The notes under the pieces are model-generated. The model had not been told where the DNA came from. It saw nothing but the letters and a program-made list of their open reading frames with translations, and ran no database searches. A stretch of 64,000 nt of DNA from assembly GCF_022429565.1 (NCBI RefSeq), contig NZ_CP092487.1, forward strand, positions 62,001-126,000, in the 5' to 3' direction. The position numbers and the translations under genes are program-made. This document shows, piece by piece, positions 33,153 through 43,600 of this stretch. The DNA is from Lutibacter sp. A64 (lineage in GTDB: Bacteria > Bacteroidota > Bacteroidia > Flavobacteriales > Flavobacteriaceae). Positions within the stretch are counted from its first letter, which is position 1, and each line of letters starts with the position of its first letter.

Positions 33153-36067
33153 TATAATAGTGCTTCTCTTAAAATTGATATTGGATGTTTTGATAGTACT
33201 TGAGTTCCATCTTTTATCTGATGTCTGCAACTTGTTCCAGCAGCAGCAATAATTGTTTCACTATCATTATTTCTAATTTTTGGAAATAAAGTGTCTTCAC
33301 CAACTTGCATACTTATTTTGTAATGTTCTTTTTCATAACCAAAAGAGCCAGCCATACCACAACAGCCTGTGTTTAAAATAGTGACTTTATAATTTTGAGG
33401 AATAGAGAGCATTTTAAATGTTGGCTCTGTACTACTCAACGATTTTTGCTGACAATGGCCGTGAATTTTTAAGGTTGCCTCTTTGTTTGTAAAACTGCTG
33501 GATTTAATATTGTTTTTTTCGAATTCTTGTTTTATAAATTCTTCAATAGTAAATGTGTGTTTAGCAATTTTTTTAGCAGCTTCTTTGTCATCAGCAAGCC
33601 TTAAATATTCATCTCTAAAAGATAAAATTGCAGATGGCTCAATACCTACTAAAGGTGTTTCTTTTGAAATGCTATTTTTGAAAAATTTCACGTTAAAATC
33701 AGCTATTTTTTTAGCTTTATCTAAAACTCCTTTTGAAATAAAACTCCTACCACTTTCTAGGTGTTTTGTTATATTTACTTTGTAACCTAGTTTTGTTAAT
33801 AGTTCTATAGTATCAATACCAATATTGGCATCGTAAAGGTTGGTGAACTCATCAACAAATAAATATAATTCACCAAATTTTGTAGGTTGTGCTAATAATC
33901 GGGCTTTATTTTTTTTGTACCAGCTATAAACAGTTCTTTTGGCTAAATTAGGAATGCTTCTTTTTGGGGCAATACCCATTATTTTTTTGGTAATTGTTGT
34001 GTTTAAAATAAAGTTAGTAAGTGTAGGAGTGAGGCTACCTAAAGTATTCCATTTTACGTTTTCTGCAAACATTTTGGTTCTAAAAGGAATACCATTTTCT
34101 TTATAATATTGGTGAAGAAATTCAGCTTTTAAAGCGGCTATATCTACATTACTAGGGCATTCGCTAGCACAAGCTTTACAGCTTAGGCATAAATCGAAAA
34201 CATCGTATAATTCTTTATGATTGAATTTATTTTTTTTGTCAGAATTTGTCAAAAATTCACGAAGCGTATTGGCTCTAGCACGTGTTGTGTCTTTTTCGTT
34301 TCTAGTAGCTCTGTAGCTTGGGCACATTGTTCCGCCTGCTTCTGGTAGTTTTCTACAATCTCCAGAACCATTACATTTTTCGGTAGCTCTTAAAATACCT
34401 AAACTATCGGTAAAATCTTGAATTGTATTAATTTCAGGTTCTTTTCTATCTGCAGAATAACGTAAGCTTTTATCCATTGGAAATGGATTAACTATTTTTC
34501 CTTTATTAAATACATTGTTAGGATCGAATGTATTTTTTATACGTTTTAAAAGTTCATAATTTTTAGCGCCAATCATTTGAGGAATAAATTCAGCTCTCAC
34601 AATTCCATCTCCGTGTTCTCCACTAAAGGAACCTCCATATTTTTTTACTAATTGTGCTGTTTTTGTAGTAATTTCTCTAAATAAAACTATGTCTTCTTGC
34701 TTTTTTAAATTTAAAATAGGTCTTAAATGTAATTCACCGGCACCAGCGTGTGCATAATACACTGCTTCTTGATCGAAATCTTTCATCATTTTGGTGAATT
34801 CAGCAATATAATTTGGTAGGTCTGTAACTTCTACGGCGGTGTCTTCAATACAAGCTACAGCTTTATTATCTCCAACAATATTTCCTAATAGTCCCAATCC
34901 TGCTTTTCGAAGGTTTACGGCTTTATCAATATCGCTATTTACTAATTTAGGATATGCATATCCGAATTTTTTCGATTGTAAATCTTCGATTAAAGCATCG
35001 GCTAATTTGTTAGATTCATCGTTAGAATCTGTACAAATTTCAAGCATTAATATTGCTTTTGGATCGCCTTCAACAAAAAATCTATTTTTTAATTGCTCTC
35101 TATTGTTTTTTGTACAATCTAAAATGGTTTTATCCATTAGTTCGCAGGTATACAAATTGTGTTTCATTGCAATTACAACAGCTTCCATGCTTTCTTGTAT
35201 ACTGTTAAAATGCGCTGCCACCATTATGTTTTTTGTTGGAGGAAGTGTATCTAATTGTAATGTGATTTCGGTTGTAAAAGCTAATGTACCTTCACTTCCA
35301 GTTAATAATGTAGCTAAATTTAATTGTTGATTTGTACCTCCAAAACCTTCATAATTTAAAAGTTTATCTATGGCATATCCGTTATTTCTTCTGTGGATAC
35401 TATTTTTAGGAAATTCTTTTTTTATTTCTTGTTGGATTTCTTCATTTGTTAATTCATTAAAAATTTTAGTGTAAATTTTGCTTTCTAATGAATTTTCTTT
35501 CATTTTATTTGAAAACTGTTCAGTGTTTAAACTGTTGAAAACAGCTTCGGTACCATCACTTAAAATGGCGTTTAATTCAAGTACTTTATCTCTAGTTACT
35601 CCATACTTTATTGATGTTGTACCGGAAGAGTTGTTGCCAACCATACCACCAATAGTACATCTATTACTTGTTGAGGTATTTGGACCAAAAAACAATCCAT
35701 AAGGTTTTAAAAAATCGTTTAGTTGGTCTCTAACAACACCCGGCTGAACAGTTACAGTTTTATTATGTTTGTTAAAATCTATAATCTTAGTAAAATGCTT
35801 AGATATATCTACAACTAAACCATCACCAACACATTGGCCTGCAAGTGAAGTTCCTGCGGCTCTAGGAATTAGTGTAATATTATTTTGGGTAGCAAAATTA
35901 ATGAGTTTTTTTATGTCCTCGTTATTTTTAGGATAGGCAACAGCTAATGGTATTTTTTTATATACAGACGCATCTGTTGCATAGATACTTTTATGTAAAT
36001 TATCAAAAAAAACTTCTCCAGTTAATAAATTAGATAAGTTGTTTAAATCTATTTTTTTGGAAGACAT
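33152..36067 (-). CDS. FAD- and Fe-S-containing oxidase, probable D-lactate dehydrogenase
   Basis: This 971-aa fusion has an N-terminal FAD_binding_4 domain (PRAAGTSLAGQCVGDGLVVD, GNNSSGTTSIKYG) and an FAD-oxidase C domain (YYAHAGAGELHLRPIL, GGSFSGEHGDGI). A 4Fe-4S pair follows (CNGSGDCRKLPEAGGTMCPS and CLSCKACASECP), then C-terminal CCG domains (HGHCQQKSL, NTGCCGMAGSFGYEKEHY). Members oxidise 2-hydroxy acids such as D-lactate or glycolate and pass electrons to the respiratory chain. MurQ, encoded three genes earlier in transcription order with anmK between, releases D-lactate from MurNAc-6-P. A D-lactate dehydrogenase is therefore the best reading, inferred from context. It overlaps the epimerase start by one base. 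Confidence 0.85.
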   Translation of the reverse strand: MSSKKIDLNNLSNLLTGEVFFDNLHKSIYATDASVYKKIPLAVAYPKNNEDIKKLINFATQNNITLIPRAAGTSLAGQCVGDGLVVDISKHFTKIIDFNKHNKTVTVQPGVVRDQLNDFLKPYGLFFGPNTSTSNRCTIGGMVGNNSSGTTSIKYGVTRDKVLELNAILSDGTEAVFNSLNTEQFSNKMKENSLESKIYTKIFNELTNEEIQQEIKKEFPKNSIHRRNNGYAIDKLLNYEGFGGTNQQLNLATLLTGSEGTLAFTTEITLQLDTLPPTKNIMVAAHFNSIQESMEAVVIAMKHNLYTCELMDKTILDCTKNNREQLKNRFFVEGDPKAILMLEICTDSNDESNKLADALIEDLQSKKFGYAYPKLVNSDIDKAVNLRKAGLGLLGNIVGDNKAVACIEDTAVEVTDLPNYIAEFTKMMKDFDQEAVYYAHAGAGELHLRPILNLKKQEDIVLFREITTKTAQLVKKYGGSFSGEHGDGIVRAEFIPQMIGAKNYELLKRIKNTFDPNNVFNKGKIVNPFPMDKSLRYSADRKEPEINTIQDFTDSLGILRATEKCNGSGDCRKLPEAGGTMCPSYRATRNEKDTTRARANTLREFLTNSDKKNKFNHKELYDVFDLCLSCKACASECPSNVDIAALKAEFLHQYYKENGIPFRTKMFAENVKWNTLGSLTPTLTNFILNTTITKKIMGIAPKRSIPNLAKRTVYSWYKKNKARLLAQPTKFGELYLFVDEFTNLYDANIGIDTIELLTKLGYKVNITKHLESGRSFISKGVLDKAKKIADFNVKFFKNSISKETPLVGIEPSAILSFRDEYLRLADDKEAAKKIAKHTFTIEEFIKQEFEKNNIKSSSFTNKEATLKIHGHCQQKSLSSTEPTFKMLSIPQNYKVTILNTGCCGMAGSFGYEKEHYKISMQVGEDTLFPKIRNNDSETIIAAAGTSCRHQIKDGTQVLSKHPISILREALL

Positions 36068-36078
36068 AATTTAATGAT

Positions 36079-37143
36079 TTAAGCATTGTATATAATTCCG
36101 CTACTGTGATTTTTACTTGCTCCAGTAACACTTTTTAAACAGTTATTTTTTTCTTCATTTTTTAAATAGCCCAATAATGCAAATACCAAAGCTTCTTTGT
36201 AATTAATAATTTCATCAGTTGGTATTATTAATTGTGTTTTGGTATAAGATTGTAATCTATCTATAAGAAAACCGTTGTAAGCGCCACCTCCAGCAATAAG
36301 CATTTTTTTAGAAGGGTTAGAGTCAATTTTTTTAGCTATTTGTATAGCAATATGTTCTACAAATGTTCTTAAAATATCTTTTGTTTCAAGGTTGTATTTG
36401 TTAATTATAGGGAAAATAGTTTCAACAATAAATTCATACCCTAAAGATTTAGGTTTAATAGCGTTATAAAAAGGTAGTTCGTTTAATTCTTTTAATAAGT
36501 TTGTTTCAATGCTTCCAGTTGATGCAATTTCGCCATTATTGTCATATTCAAGGTTTAAAGAATTTACATAATGATTTAATACAATATTAACAGGGCAAAT
36601 GTCATAAGCAATACGTAATTTGTTTTCTCTCATAGAAATGTTAGAAAAGCCACCTAAGTTTAAGCAATAATCATATTCAGAAAATAATAATGCATCACCA
36701 ATAGGAACTAATGGAGCACCTTGCCCACCAAGAGCAACATCTTGTACTCTAAAATTACAAATAGTTTTAACACCTGTAATTGTATTTATATAAGGTCCAT
36801 TTCCAATTTGAAGCGTGTAATGTTCGCTAGGGTTGTGGTAAATTGTATGTCCGTGAGAAGCTATAAAATCTAATTTTTCAATATTATTCTCAGCAATAAA
36901 ATTTTTTAATATAGTTCCTAAGAAAATACCATAATCCGCATCGAGTTTAGTTAATGCTTCACCAGATAAATGAAATCCATTTTTTAATGCCTTTTTCCAA
37001 TCTGGGTGGTATGGAATTGTAACTGCTTTAATAATTTTAAATTGAAATGAAGCTTCAGAAGTAAGTTTAATATAAGCGATATCTATACCGTCTAGAGAAG
37101 TACCACTCATAACTCCAATACAGTATTTTGTTTTATGTTCCAT
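36079..37143 (-). CDS. anmK: Anhydro-N-acetylmuramic acid kinase
   Basis: This 354-aa ASKHA-fold kinase opens the 1,6-anhydro ring and phosphorylates anhMurNAc to MurNAc-6-P, the substrate of MurQ. Diagnostic motifs are the N-terminal IGVMSGTSLDGIDIAYIKL (MSGTSLDG at 12-19), ASHGHTIYHNP, NFRVQDVALGGQGAPLVPIGD, LNLGGFSNIS and the ATP loop IAGGGAYNGFLIDRL. It lies 11 bp upstream of the D-lactate dehydrogenase-like gene and 60 bp downstream of murQ in one operon. Confidence 0.96.
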   Translation of the reverse strand: MEHKTKYCIGVMSGTSLDGIDIAYIKLTSEASFQFKIIKAVTIPYHPDWKKALKNGFHLSGEALTKLDADYGIFLGTILKNFIAENNIEKLDFIASHGHTIYHNPSEHYTLQIGNGPYINTITGVKTICNFRVQDVALGGQGAPLVPIGDALLFSEYDYCLNLGGFSNISMRENKLRIAYDICPVNIVLNHYVNSLNLEYDNNGEIASTGSIETNLLKELNELPFYNAIKPKSLGYEFIVETIFPIINKYNLETKDILRTFVEHIAIQIAKKIDSNPSKKMLIAGGGAYNGFLIDRLQSYTKTQLIIPTDEIINYKEALVFALLGYLKNEEKNNCLKSVTGASKNHSSGIIYNA

Positions 37144-37203
37144 TTAAATAATTTTTAACAACCCAATGGTTTTTAGCGAATTGAGTTTGGCTTTAATAAA
37201 GTT

Positions 37204-38028
37204 TTATTGAATGAGCTTATTTTTATAAGCATCTAAAGCATTTTTAACACTTTTATGTTCTTTAAGTAATTCAGAGGCTAATTCTTGGTTTATATGTAAT
37301 TCATCCATTAGCATTAAAATACCACGGTTTACTAATTTAGCATTAGATAATTGCATATGAACCATTTTATTGTCTTTAACACGACCAAGTTTTATCATAA
37401 CAGAAGTTGTTATCATATTTAAAGCTAACTTTTGGGCTGTTCCAGATTTCATACGGGTGCTTCCGGTTACAAATTCAGGTCCAACAACTATTTCTACAGG
37501 TAAATCTGCCGCTTTAGCAACGGGGCTATCGGTATTACAAACAATACAGCCTGTACTAATACCATGTAATTTAGCAGTCTTAAGTCCGCCAATTACATAA
37601 GGGGTTGTTCCTGAAGCCGCAATTCCAACTAAAACATCTTTGTCTGTTATATTATATTTTTGTAGGTCATGCCAAGCTAATTCAGTGTCATCTTCGGCAT
37701 TTTCAACAGCTTTTCTAAGTGCAAAATCGCCACCTGCAATTAACCCTATTACCCAATTATCTGGAACACCAAAAGTTGGAGGGCATTCAGAAGCATCTAA
37801 AACACCTAATCTTCCGCTTGTTCCGGCTCCAATATAAAAAAGGCGACCACCTTCTTTCATTTTAGAATGAATTAAATTTACTAATTTTTCAATTGAAGGG
37901 AGGGCCTTTTCAATTGCGTTTGGTACTGTTTTATCTTCATTATTTATATTTGAGAGTAATTCTAAAGTACTCATTTTTTCAAGATTATTATAATTTGAAG
38001 ATTGTTCTGTGGTTGGTTTATTTTTCAT
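37204..38028 (-). CDS. murQ: N-acetylmuramic acid 6-phosphate etherase
   Basis: This 274-aa SIS-domain enzyme cleaves the lactyl ether of MurNAc-6-P to GlcNAc-6-P plus D-lactate. Motifs are the N-terminal EQSSNYNNLEKMSTLELL, YIGAGTSGRLGVLDASECPP and IAGGDFALRKAVENAEDD (catalytic Glu), with GIAASGTTPYVIGGL and TGSTRMKSGTAQKLALNM in the sugar-phosphate site. I choose the ATG at 38028, which overlaps the symporter stop by 11 bases; extending to 38043 would need a TTG start. Confidence 0.95.
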   Translation of the reverse strand: MKNKPTTEQSSNYNNLEKMSTLELLSNINNEDKTVPNAIEKALPSIEKLVNLIHSKMKEGGRLFYIGAGTSGRLGVLDASECPPTFGVPDNWVIGLIAGGDFALRKAVENAEDDTELAWHDLQKYNITDKDVLVGIAASGTTPYVIGGLKTAKLHGISTGCIVCNTDSPVAKAADLPVEIVVGPEFVTGSTRMKSGTAQKLALNMITTSVMIKLGRVKDNKMVHMQLSNAKLVNRGILMLMDELHINQELASELLKEHKSVKNALDAYKNKLIQ

Positions 38029-39475
38029 TTTTAGTTGATACAATAATTAAACATAATATTGTTAAAAGTGCGTTTACTAGTATATTCATAAATCCTAAAT
38101 CAAAAGAGAATTTAGTAATAAATAGATAGTTTAAGTAATAGGTGAGAAGCGGCATAAGAACGCATATATACGGAACTGCAGCATCTTTTATTTTTATTTT
38201 TGTAAAAATACCAAGTAGATAAAGTCCTAATAAAGGACCGTACGTATAACCTGCTACTTTAAATATTGTAGAAATTACATCTCCTTTACTTTCAGAGAAT
38301 AGCATTATAATAGTAAATATTACAATAGAAAAACCTAATAAAACTTTGTTTTTTAATTGTTTCTTTTCTTTAGAGTTTTTATGTTGGATGTCTAGAAAAT
38401 CATGTGTAAAAGAAGTAGTTAAAGCTGTTAAAGAAGAATCTACGCTTGAAAATGAAGCGGCTGTAATACCTAAAATAAAACTAACACTAGCTATAATTCC
38501 AAAATGATTTAAAGATAACATCGGAAATAAATCATCGGTATTAATAAATTTTCCGTTTAAAGTATCTAGTTGAATTCCGAAGTTTTCAGCATATAAATAC
38601 AACATTACACCTAGACCTAAAAACAAAAATTGAGCTACAGCTAAAAATAAACTAAAGGTTAGAATATTGCTTTGAGCTTCTTTTTTATTTTTACAAGTAA
38701 GCGTTTTTTGCATCATATTCTGATCTAACCCAACCATTGCAATTGCAATTAAAAAACCTGAAATAAATTGTTTAAAGAAATTTGAACCAGAATTAAAATC
38801 CCAATCAAAAACTTTAAAGTATTTATGGTTTGTTACAGATGTAATAGTTTCTGAAATATCAAGATTTAAAGAGCTTTTTACTACATATATTGATACAACT
38901 GCGGCTAAAAGTAAAAAGAATGTTTGCAGTGTATCTGTCCAAACAATAGTTTTAATACCAGATTTATGGGTGTAAAACCAAATAAGTACAAGTATAATAA
39001 TTACTGTAACATAAAAAGGAATGTTAAAAGAATCAAATACCGCAAATTGTAAAATTTTTGCAGCAAGCAATAAACGAAGTGCAGCTCCAAAAGATTGTGA
39101 AATTAAAAAAAACAGCGATCCTGTTTTGTATGTTTTAGTTCCAAATCTAGTTTCTAGGTAAGTATATATTGAAACTAGTTTTAAATCATAATAAATAGGT
39201 AAAAGAATATAAGTAATAAATACATAACCTACTACGTTTCCAAAAACAAATTGTAGGTAATAAAAATAATTTGTTCCAACCATACCAGGAATAGAAACAA
39301 ATGTTACCCCAGACATTACAGCTCCAATCATACCAAAAGCAACAACTTGCCAAGGAGATTTTCTGTCACCTGTATAAAAAGAAGCGTCGCTAGAATTTTT
39401 TGAAGTAAAATAAGAGATTAACATTAGTATTCCGAAGTAGGAAGCAATGATGATTAAAATTAGTGTTGCACTCAT
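38018..39475 (-). CDS. Sodium:solute symporter (SSS family)
   Basis: This 485-aa inner-membrane protein has about 13-14 membrane helices and the SSS hallmarks FVSIPGMVGTNYFYYLQFV and GAALRLLLAAKILQFA, with FSSVDSSLTALTTSFTHDFL in the sodium-site helix. It is the first gene of the minus-strand operon with murQ and anmK and overlaps murQ. It is therefore the likely inner-membrane importer of MurNAc, anhMurNAc or GlcNAc-anhMurNAc, the role that MurT plays in Tannerella. The substrate is inferred from context only. Confidence 0.88.
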   Translation of the reverse strand: MSATLILIIIASYFGILMLISYFTSKNSSDASFYTGDRKSPWQVVAFGMIGAVMSGVTFVSIPGMVGTNYFYYLQFVFGNVVGYVFITYILLPIYYDLKLVSIYTYLETRFGTKTYKTGSLFFLISQSFGAALRLLLAAKILQFAVFDSFNIPFYVTVIIILVLIWFYTHKSGIKTIVWTDTLQTFFLLLAAVVSIYVVKSSLNLDISETITSVTNHKYFKVFDWDFNSGSNFFKQFISGFLIAIAMVGLDQNMMQKTLTCKNKKEAQSNILTFSLFLAVAQFLFLGLGVMLYLYAENFGIQLDTLNGKFINTDDLFPMLSLNHFGIIASVSFILGITAASFSSVDSSLTALTTSFTHDFLDIQHKNSKEKKQLKNKVLLGFSIVIFTIIMLFSESKGDVISTIFKVAGYTYGPLLGLYLLGIFTKIKIKDAAVPYICVLMPLLTYYLNYLFITKFSFDLGFMNILVNALLTILCLIIVSTKNEK

Positions 39476-39661
39476 TCGTGTAATTTATGGGTTTAGTATA
39501 TAAGGTTCGTTTTTTTAGGTCCTAACATTTAAATTTCAAGTTCAATAATCAGTTAAATTTTAGAGTATATTAAATTTTTTAAAATTTGAATAAGTACCAA
39601 ATTTAGATTTTTTATTCTAAAAGTACTAATAATAGATTGTAAAAATGCAAAATTTAATAGT

Positions 39662-39688
39662 AAAAACCGCAAAAAACCGCAAAAAACA
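39662..39688. promoter_or_regulatory. Tandem AACCGCAAAA repeat, candidate regulator operator
   Basis: Two copies of a 10-base unit (AAAAACCGC then AAAAAACCGC, then AAAAAACA) lie at the DeoR-gene side of the 214-bp gap upstream of the symporter operon. The complement GGTTTTTTGC recurs at 40536-40545 in front of susC. The rest of the gap (39476-39661) shows no coding sequence and no clear -33/-7 promoter. Confidence 0.4.
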
Positions 39689-39689
39689 T

Positions 39690-40439
39690 TTATAAAATTG
39701 TAATTCCTTGATCTTTAAAATCGTTAAATATAGTATCGTTGGGGTCTATATCGGTAACTATTGTATGTATTTTTTGAATAGGAACAGCAGTGTATCTTTT
39801 TATTTCGTTTATTTTATTTTTAGTACAGAGAGCAATAACTTTGTTGCTAACAGAGATCATACACTTTTTAATATGAGATACTTCCCAATCGGGTTCGGTC
39901 ATTCCATTAGAAACATTAATTCCACCTGTTCCCATAAAACATAGGTCGGCTCTTAATTCTGATATAGATGAAACTACATCAAGACCAACAGTTACTTGTG
40001 CGGCTTTATGAAGTTTTCCACCAATAAAAATGATTTCAATTGAGGGGTGTTCCGTTAATTGCAAGGCAATAGGAAGGCTATATGTGTAAATAGTTGCATT
40101 TATGTTTGATGGAATTATTTTTGCTAATTGTAAGTTGGTAGTACTACCGCTCATTATAATAACTTGACCTTCTTTAATTAATTTAACTGCTTTTTTTGCA
40201 ATAATATTTTTTTCTTCTAGATTGTGATTGCTTCTTTCTTCATATGAAGGTGCTTTAGGATCTATTGGAAGTGCTCCACCATGTACTTTTTTTATTAAGC
40301 CATTTATAGATAGTTCATTAAGGTCTCTTCTTATTGTGTCTTCAGAAACTTTTAACTCTTGGCTAAGGTTAGAAGATAGTACTTTTCTATTTAATTTTAT
40401 TTGATCTAGTATATAGTTTTGTCTTTCTTCTTTGAGCAT
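39690..40439 (-). CDS. DeoR-family transcriptional regulator
   Basis: This 249-aa regulator has an N-terminal winged helix (MLKEERQNYILDQIKLNRKV, then SEDTIRRDLNELSINGLIKK with the VHGGAL turn, about 1-57). The C-terminal DeoR sensor domain is of the sugar-phosphate isomerase fold (MSGSTTNLQLAKII, IFIGGKLHKAAQVTVG, FMGTGGINVSNGMTEPDW). Such proteins respond to phosphorylated sugars. It lies between the symporter-murQ-anmK operon and divergent susCD, so it probably controls both in response to MurNAc-6-P or GlcNAc-6-P. The ligand is inferred. Confidence 0.9.
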   Translation of the reverse strand: MLKEERQNYILDQIKLNRKVLSSNLSQELKVSEDTIRRDLNELSINGLIKKVHGGALPIDPKAPSYEERSNHNLEEKNIIAKKAVKLIKEGQVIIMSGSTTNLQLAKIIPSNINATIYTYSLPIALQLTEHPSIEIIFIGGKLHKAAQVTVGLDVVSSISELRADLCFMGTGGINVSNGMTEPDWEVSHIKKCMISVSNKVIALCTKNKINEIKRYTAVPIQKIHTIVTDIDPNDTIFNDFKDQGITIL

Positions 40440-40535
40440 GGCGTTTTTTTTGGTTTAGTTATAATTACAAATATGCAATTTTTTATTAATATGAATTTCG
40501 TAATTCAATATTAGTAAATCTTAAACAATTTAAGG

Positions 40536-40600
40536 GGTTTTTTGCTTTTATTTTCTAATTTTTATTATTTTTTTGAATTTATTTGCGTTTTTTAAGCGTG
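40536..40600 (+). promoter_or_regulatory. Candidate operators between the DeoR gene and susC
   Basis: GGTTTTTTGC (40536-40545) repeats exactly, on the opposite strand, at 39669-39678. A related GCGTTTTTTAAGCG lies at 40587-40600, and GGCGTTTTTTTTGG (from 40440) directly precedes the DeoR start codon. Recurrence of a G/C-anchored T6 motif in both control regions suggests the regulator binding site. Confidence 0.35.
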
Positions 40601-40628
40601 TTTATGCATTTTTATTCAAAAAATTAAA

Positions 40629-40636
40629 TATATTTG
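40629..40636 (+). promoter_or_regulatory. Probable -7 element of susC
   Basis: TATATTTG matches TAnnTTTG and ends 29 bases before the susC ATG. No convincing -33 TTTG is seen 19-21 bp upstream, as expected for a promoter that may need an activator. Confidence 0.45.
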
Positions 40637-40665
40637 TTATTAAATTGATTTTAAATTAACTCATT

Positions 40666-43600
40666 ATGAAAAAAAACTATTATCATTTTTTAACTATTCT
40701 AGCATTATTTTTTGTTCAAATTTCTTTTGCGCAAACTATAACTGTAACAGGTGTAGTTAAATCTAACGCTGACAATCTTCCCTTACCAGGAGTTAGTGTA
40801 TTAATCAAAGGTACAAACATGGGAGGTACAACTGATTTCGATGGGAAATACGAAATAAAAGCTTCTGAAGGAGCTGTTTTGGTGTTCTCATATGTTGGTT
40901 TTGCAACTCAAGAAATTGAGGTGACGTCAAGTACTATTAATGTTTCATTAAACGCAGGTGAAAGTTTAGATGAAATTGTTATTACTGCATTGGGTATTAA
41001 AAAAGAGCGAAAATCTCTTGGGTATGCTGTGCAAGCAGTACAAGCTGAAGCCCTTTTAGAAGGGAATCAAACAAGTATGGTTAATGGATTACAAGGGAAA
41101 GTTTCAGGGGTTACCGTAGTGAACTCTGGTGGAGCGCCTGGTGCATCAGCTATTATTATGATTAGAGGTGGATCTTCTATTACAGGAAACAATCAACCTT
41201 TATTTATTGTAGATGGACTTCCAATTGACAATTCTACAAGTTCTAGTTTAGAAGTTGCAAGTGCAAATAGAGCTTCTGATATTAACCCAGAAGATATTGA
41301 AAGTATATCTGTTTTAAAAGGACCAGCAGCAGCTGCACTTTATGGTATTCAGGCTGCAGAAGGTGCAGTTATTATTACAACGAAAAAAGGAAAAGATGGT
41401 GCTAGTGTAATTTCGTATTCTGGTTCACTTTCTGTTGATAATATTATTGGAACACCAAATGTACAAACACAATATGGTCAAGGAGAACAAATTGTAGAAG
41501 CAACTGGTACAACTATTAATACTGATTCTCCACTTTCTTGGGGAAATAGTACTGCTGGATCTCCAGTTTTTAATAATATAGATGATTTTTACGATACAGC
41601 TATTACATCAAACCATACTTTAAGTTATTCAGGTGGTAATGCAAAAAGTAATATTTATTTTTCTATTGGAGATGTTTCTCAAGAAGGTGTAATTGAAAGT
41701 ACAAGTTATGATAAAACATCTTTTAGAATTAATACTTCTTCAAATATTAATGATAATTTAACTTTAGGTGTTTCAGCAAATTATATAACTACAAAAACCA
41801 ATAGTACAAAGCAAGGTAATGCTACTGGAAGTAGTTTTTTAAGTTTATTAAAATATCCTGCTAATGTTAATGCTTCGGATTATTTAAATACTGATAACTC
41901 TCAGAAAAGTTTCTTTTTAGATCAACAATTTGATAATCCTTATTGGAGTATTGATAATAGTCCTAATACAGATGAGGTTAATCGTTTAATTGGAGCTATA
42001 AGTTTAAATTATAGCTTTTTAGAAAATTTTAATGTATCGTATAAATTAGGTATTGATAATTTTACACAATTTAATAAAAAAATTACTGGAGACGGTTCTT
42101 TAGTAGATAACAGAGAAGATGGTTATATAAGTCAGTACGATAGAGAAAATAAGCGTTTAAATTCAAATTTATTAGTAACTTTTGAAAAAAATATTACAGA
42201 AGATTTTTCTATAAATGCTTTATTAGGTAATTCTGTTGATGAATTAGATATTAGAACAACTTATACAAGTGGAGATGGTTTTCAAGCTCCAGGAATATAT
42301 AGTGTTGGTAATGTATTGGTTGAAGATCAATATATTAGTGAGGGTATTTCTAGAAAGCGTATGGTTGGTGTTTTTGGTGAATTAAAATTAGGTTGGCAAA
42401 ATGCATTATTTTTAACAGCTACAGGAAGAAATGACTGGTCTTCTACGTTACCAAAAGATAAAAGATCTTTCTTTTACCCTTCAGTTGGTGCTTCAGCAGT
42501 AATTACAGATTTATTTAAAAATGCAGGTAACGATATTACATCTTCAAACGGATTGAGTTACTTACAATTGAGATCTACTTGGGCTAAAGTTGGTAAAGAT
42601 GCGCCAATTGGAGCATTAGAAAGCTCACTTTCAACTAATATAAATTCATTAGCAAGCTCCGGATATACTTGGAACGGTGTTGATGTTGGTAATCCAAACC
42701 TTGAACCAGAATTTACAAATAGTTTTGAAATAGGTGTAGATATGCGTTTGTTTGAAAGTAGAATAGGGTTAGACTTTACCTATTACACTAGTAAATCAGA
42801 CAATCAAATATTAAGAGATATAAGGGTTCCTCCAACAACAGGTACATTTTATGCAACACTTAATGGAGGATCTATTACAAATAGTGGTCTAGAAGCGTTA
42901 CTTTCAATTAAAGTATTGCCTTATACATCAGAATTTAAATGGAATGTTGACTTAAACTTTGGAATGAACGAAAGTAAGGTTAATGAACTTCCTGGTTTCC
43001 TAAACGAAGTTTATTTATCGGATTCTTGGACGTTTAATTCAACAGCAGCAGGTGCAGCGATATTAGATGGTTCATTATTTGGTTTAAGAGGTTATAGACC
43101 TCAAAAAAATGATAATGGTGATGTAGTTATTAATTCAAATGGTTTACCAACGTTAGTTCAAGAAACATATGATGATGTAACTCGTATGCCAGATTGGACT
43201 TTAGGTTTTTCAAGTACAATGAATTACAAAAATTTCCAACTATCATTTTTATTAGATTTAGTTCAAGGTGTTGATGTATATAATGCAACAGAATCTGCTT
43301 TAGTTTATTATGGTTTAAGCGAGCAAACACTTAATAGAAATGAAACAATAGTTTTACCAGGTGTTGATGCTAATGGAGCAGTAAATACAGTTCCAGTAGC
43401 TATGGATCAAGCATTTTATACAGATTATTACTATAAAAATTCAGAAAATTTTATTGAAGATGGTTCGTTTGCAAGGCTTAGATATGTTACATTAAGTTAT
43501 AAACTACCAAGTAAACTACTAGATAAAATAGCGTTATCTTCTGTAGAGTTTTTTGCTACAGGAAGAAATCTATTTACAATAACAGACTATAGTGGAGTTG

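Noticed and set aside
34839-35330. 163-codon open frame antisense to the FAD/Fe-S oxidase gene
   Set aside because: It lies wholly inside a well-supported gene on the other strand and its translation has no recognisable features; the same holds for the other antisense frames in the window.
38029-38043. Longer murQ start
   Set aside because: It needs a TTG start codon, whereas an ATG at 38028 gives a normal MurQ N terminus and a usual overlap with the upstream gene.
40441-40665. susC upstream region as the Cas12f-guide target
   Set aside because: Dead Cas12f-sigma systems may act on susCD promoters, but no stretch here matches the bases after 1423.
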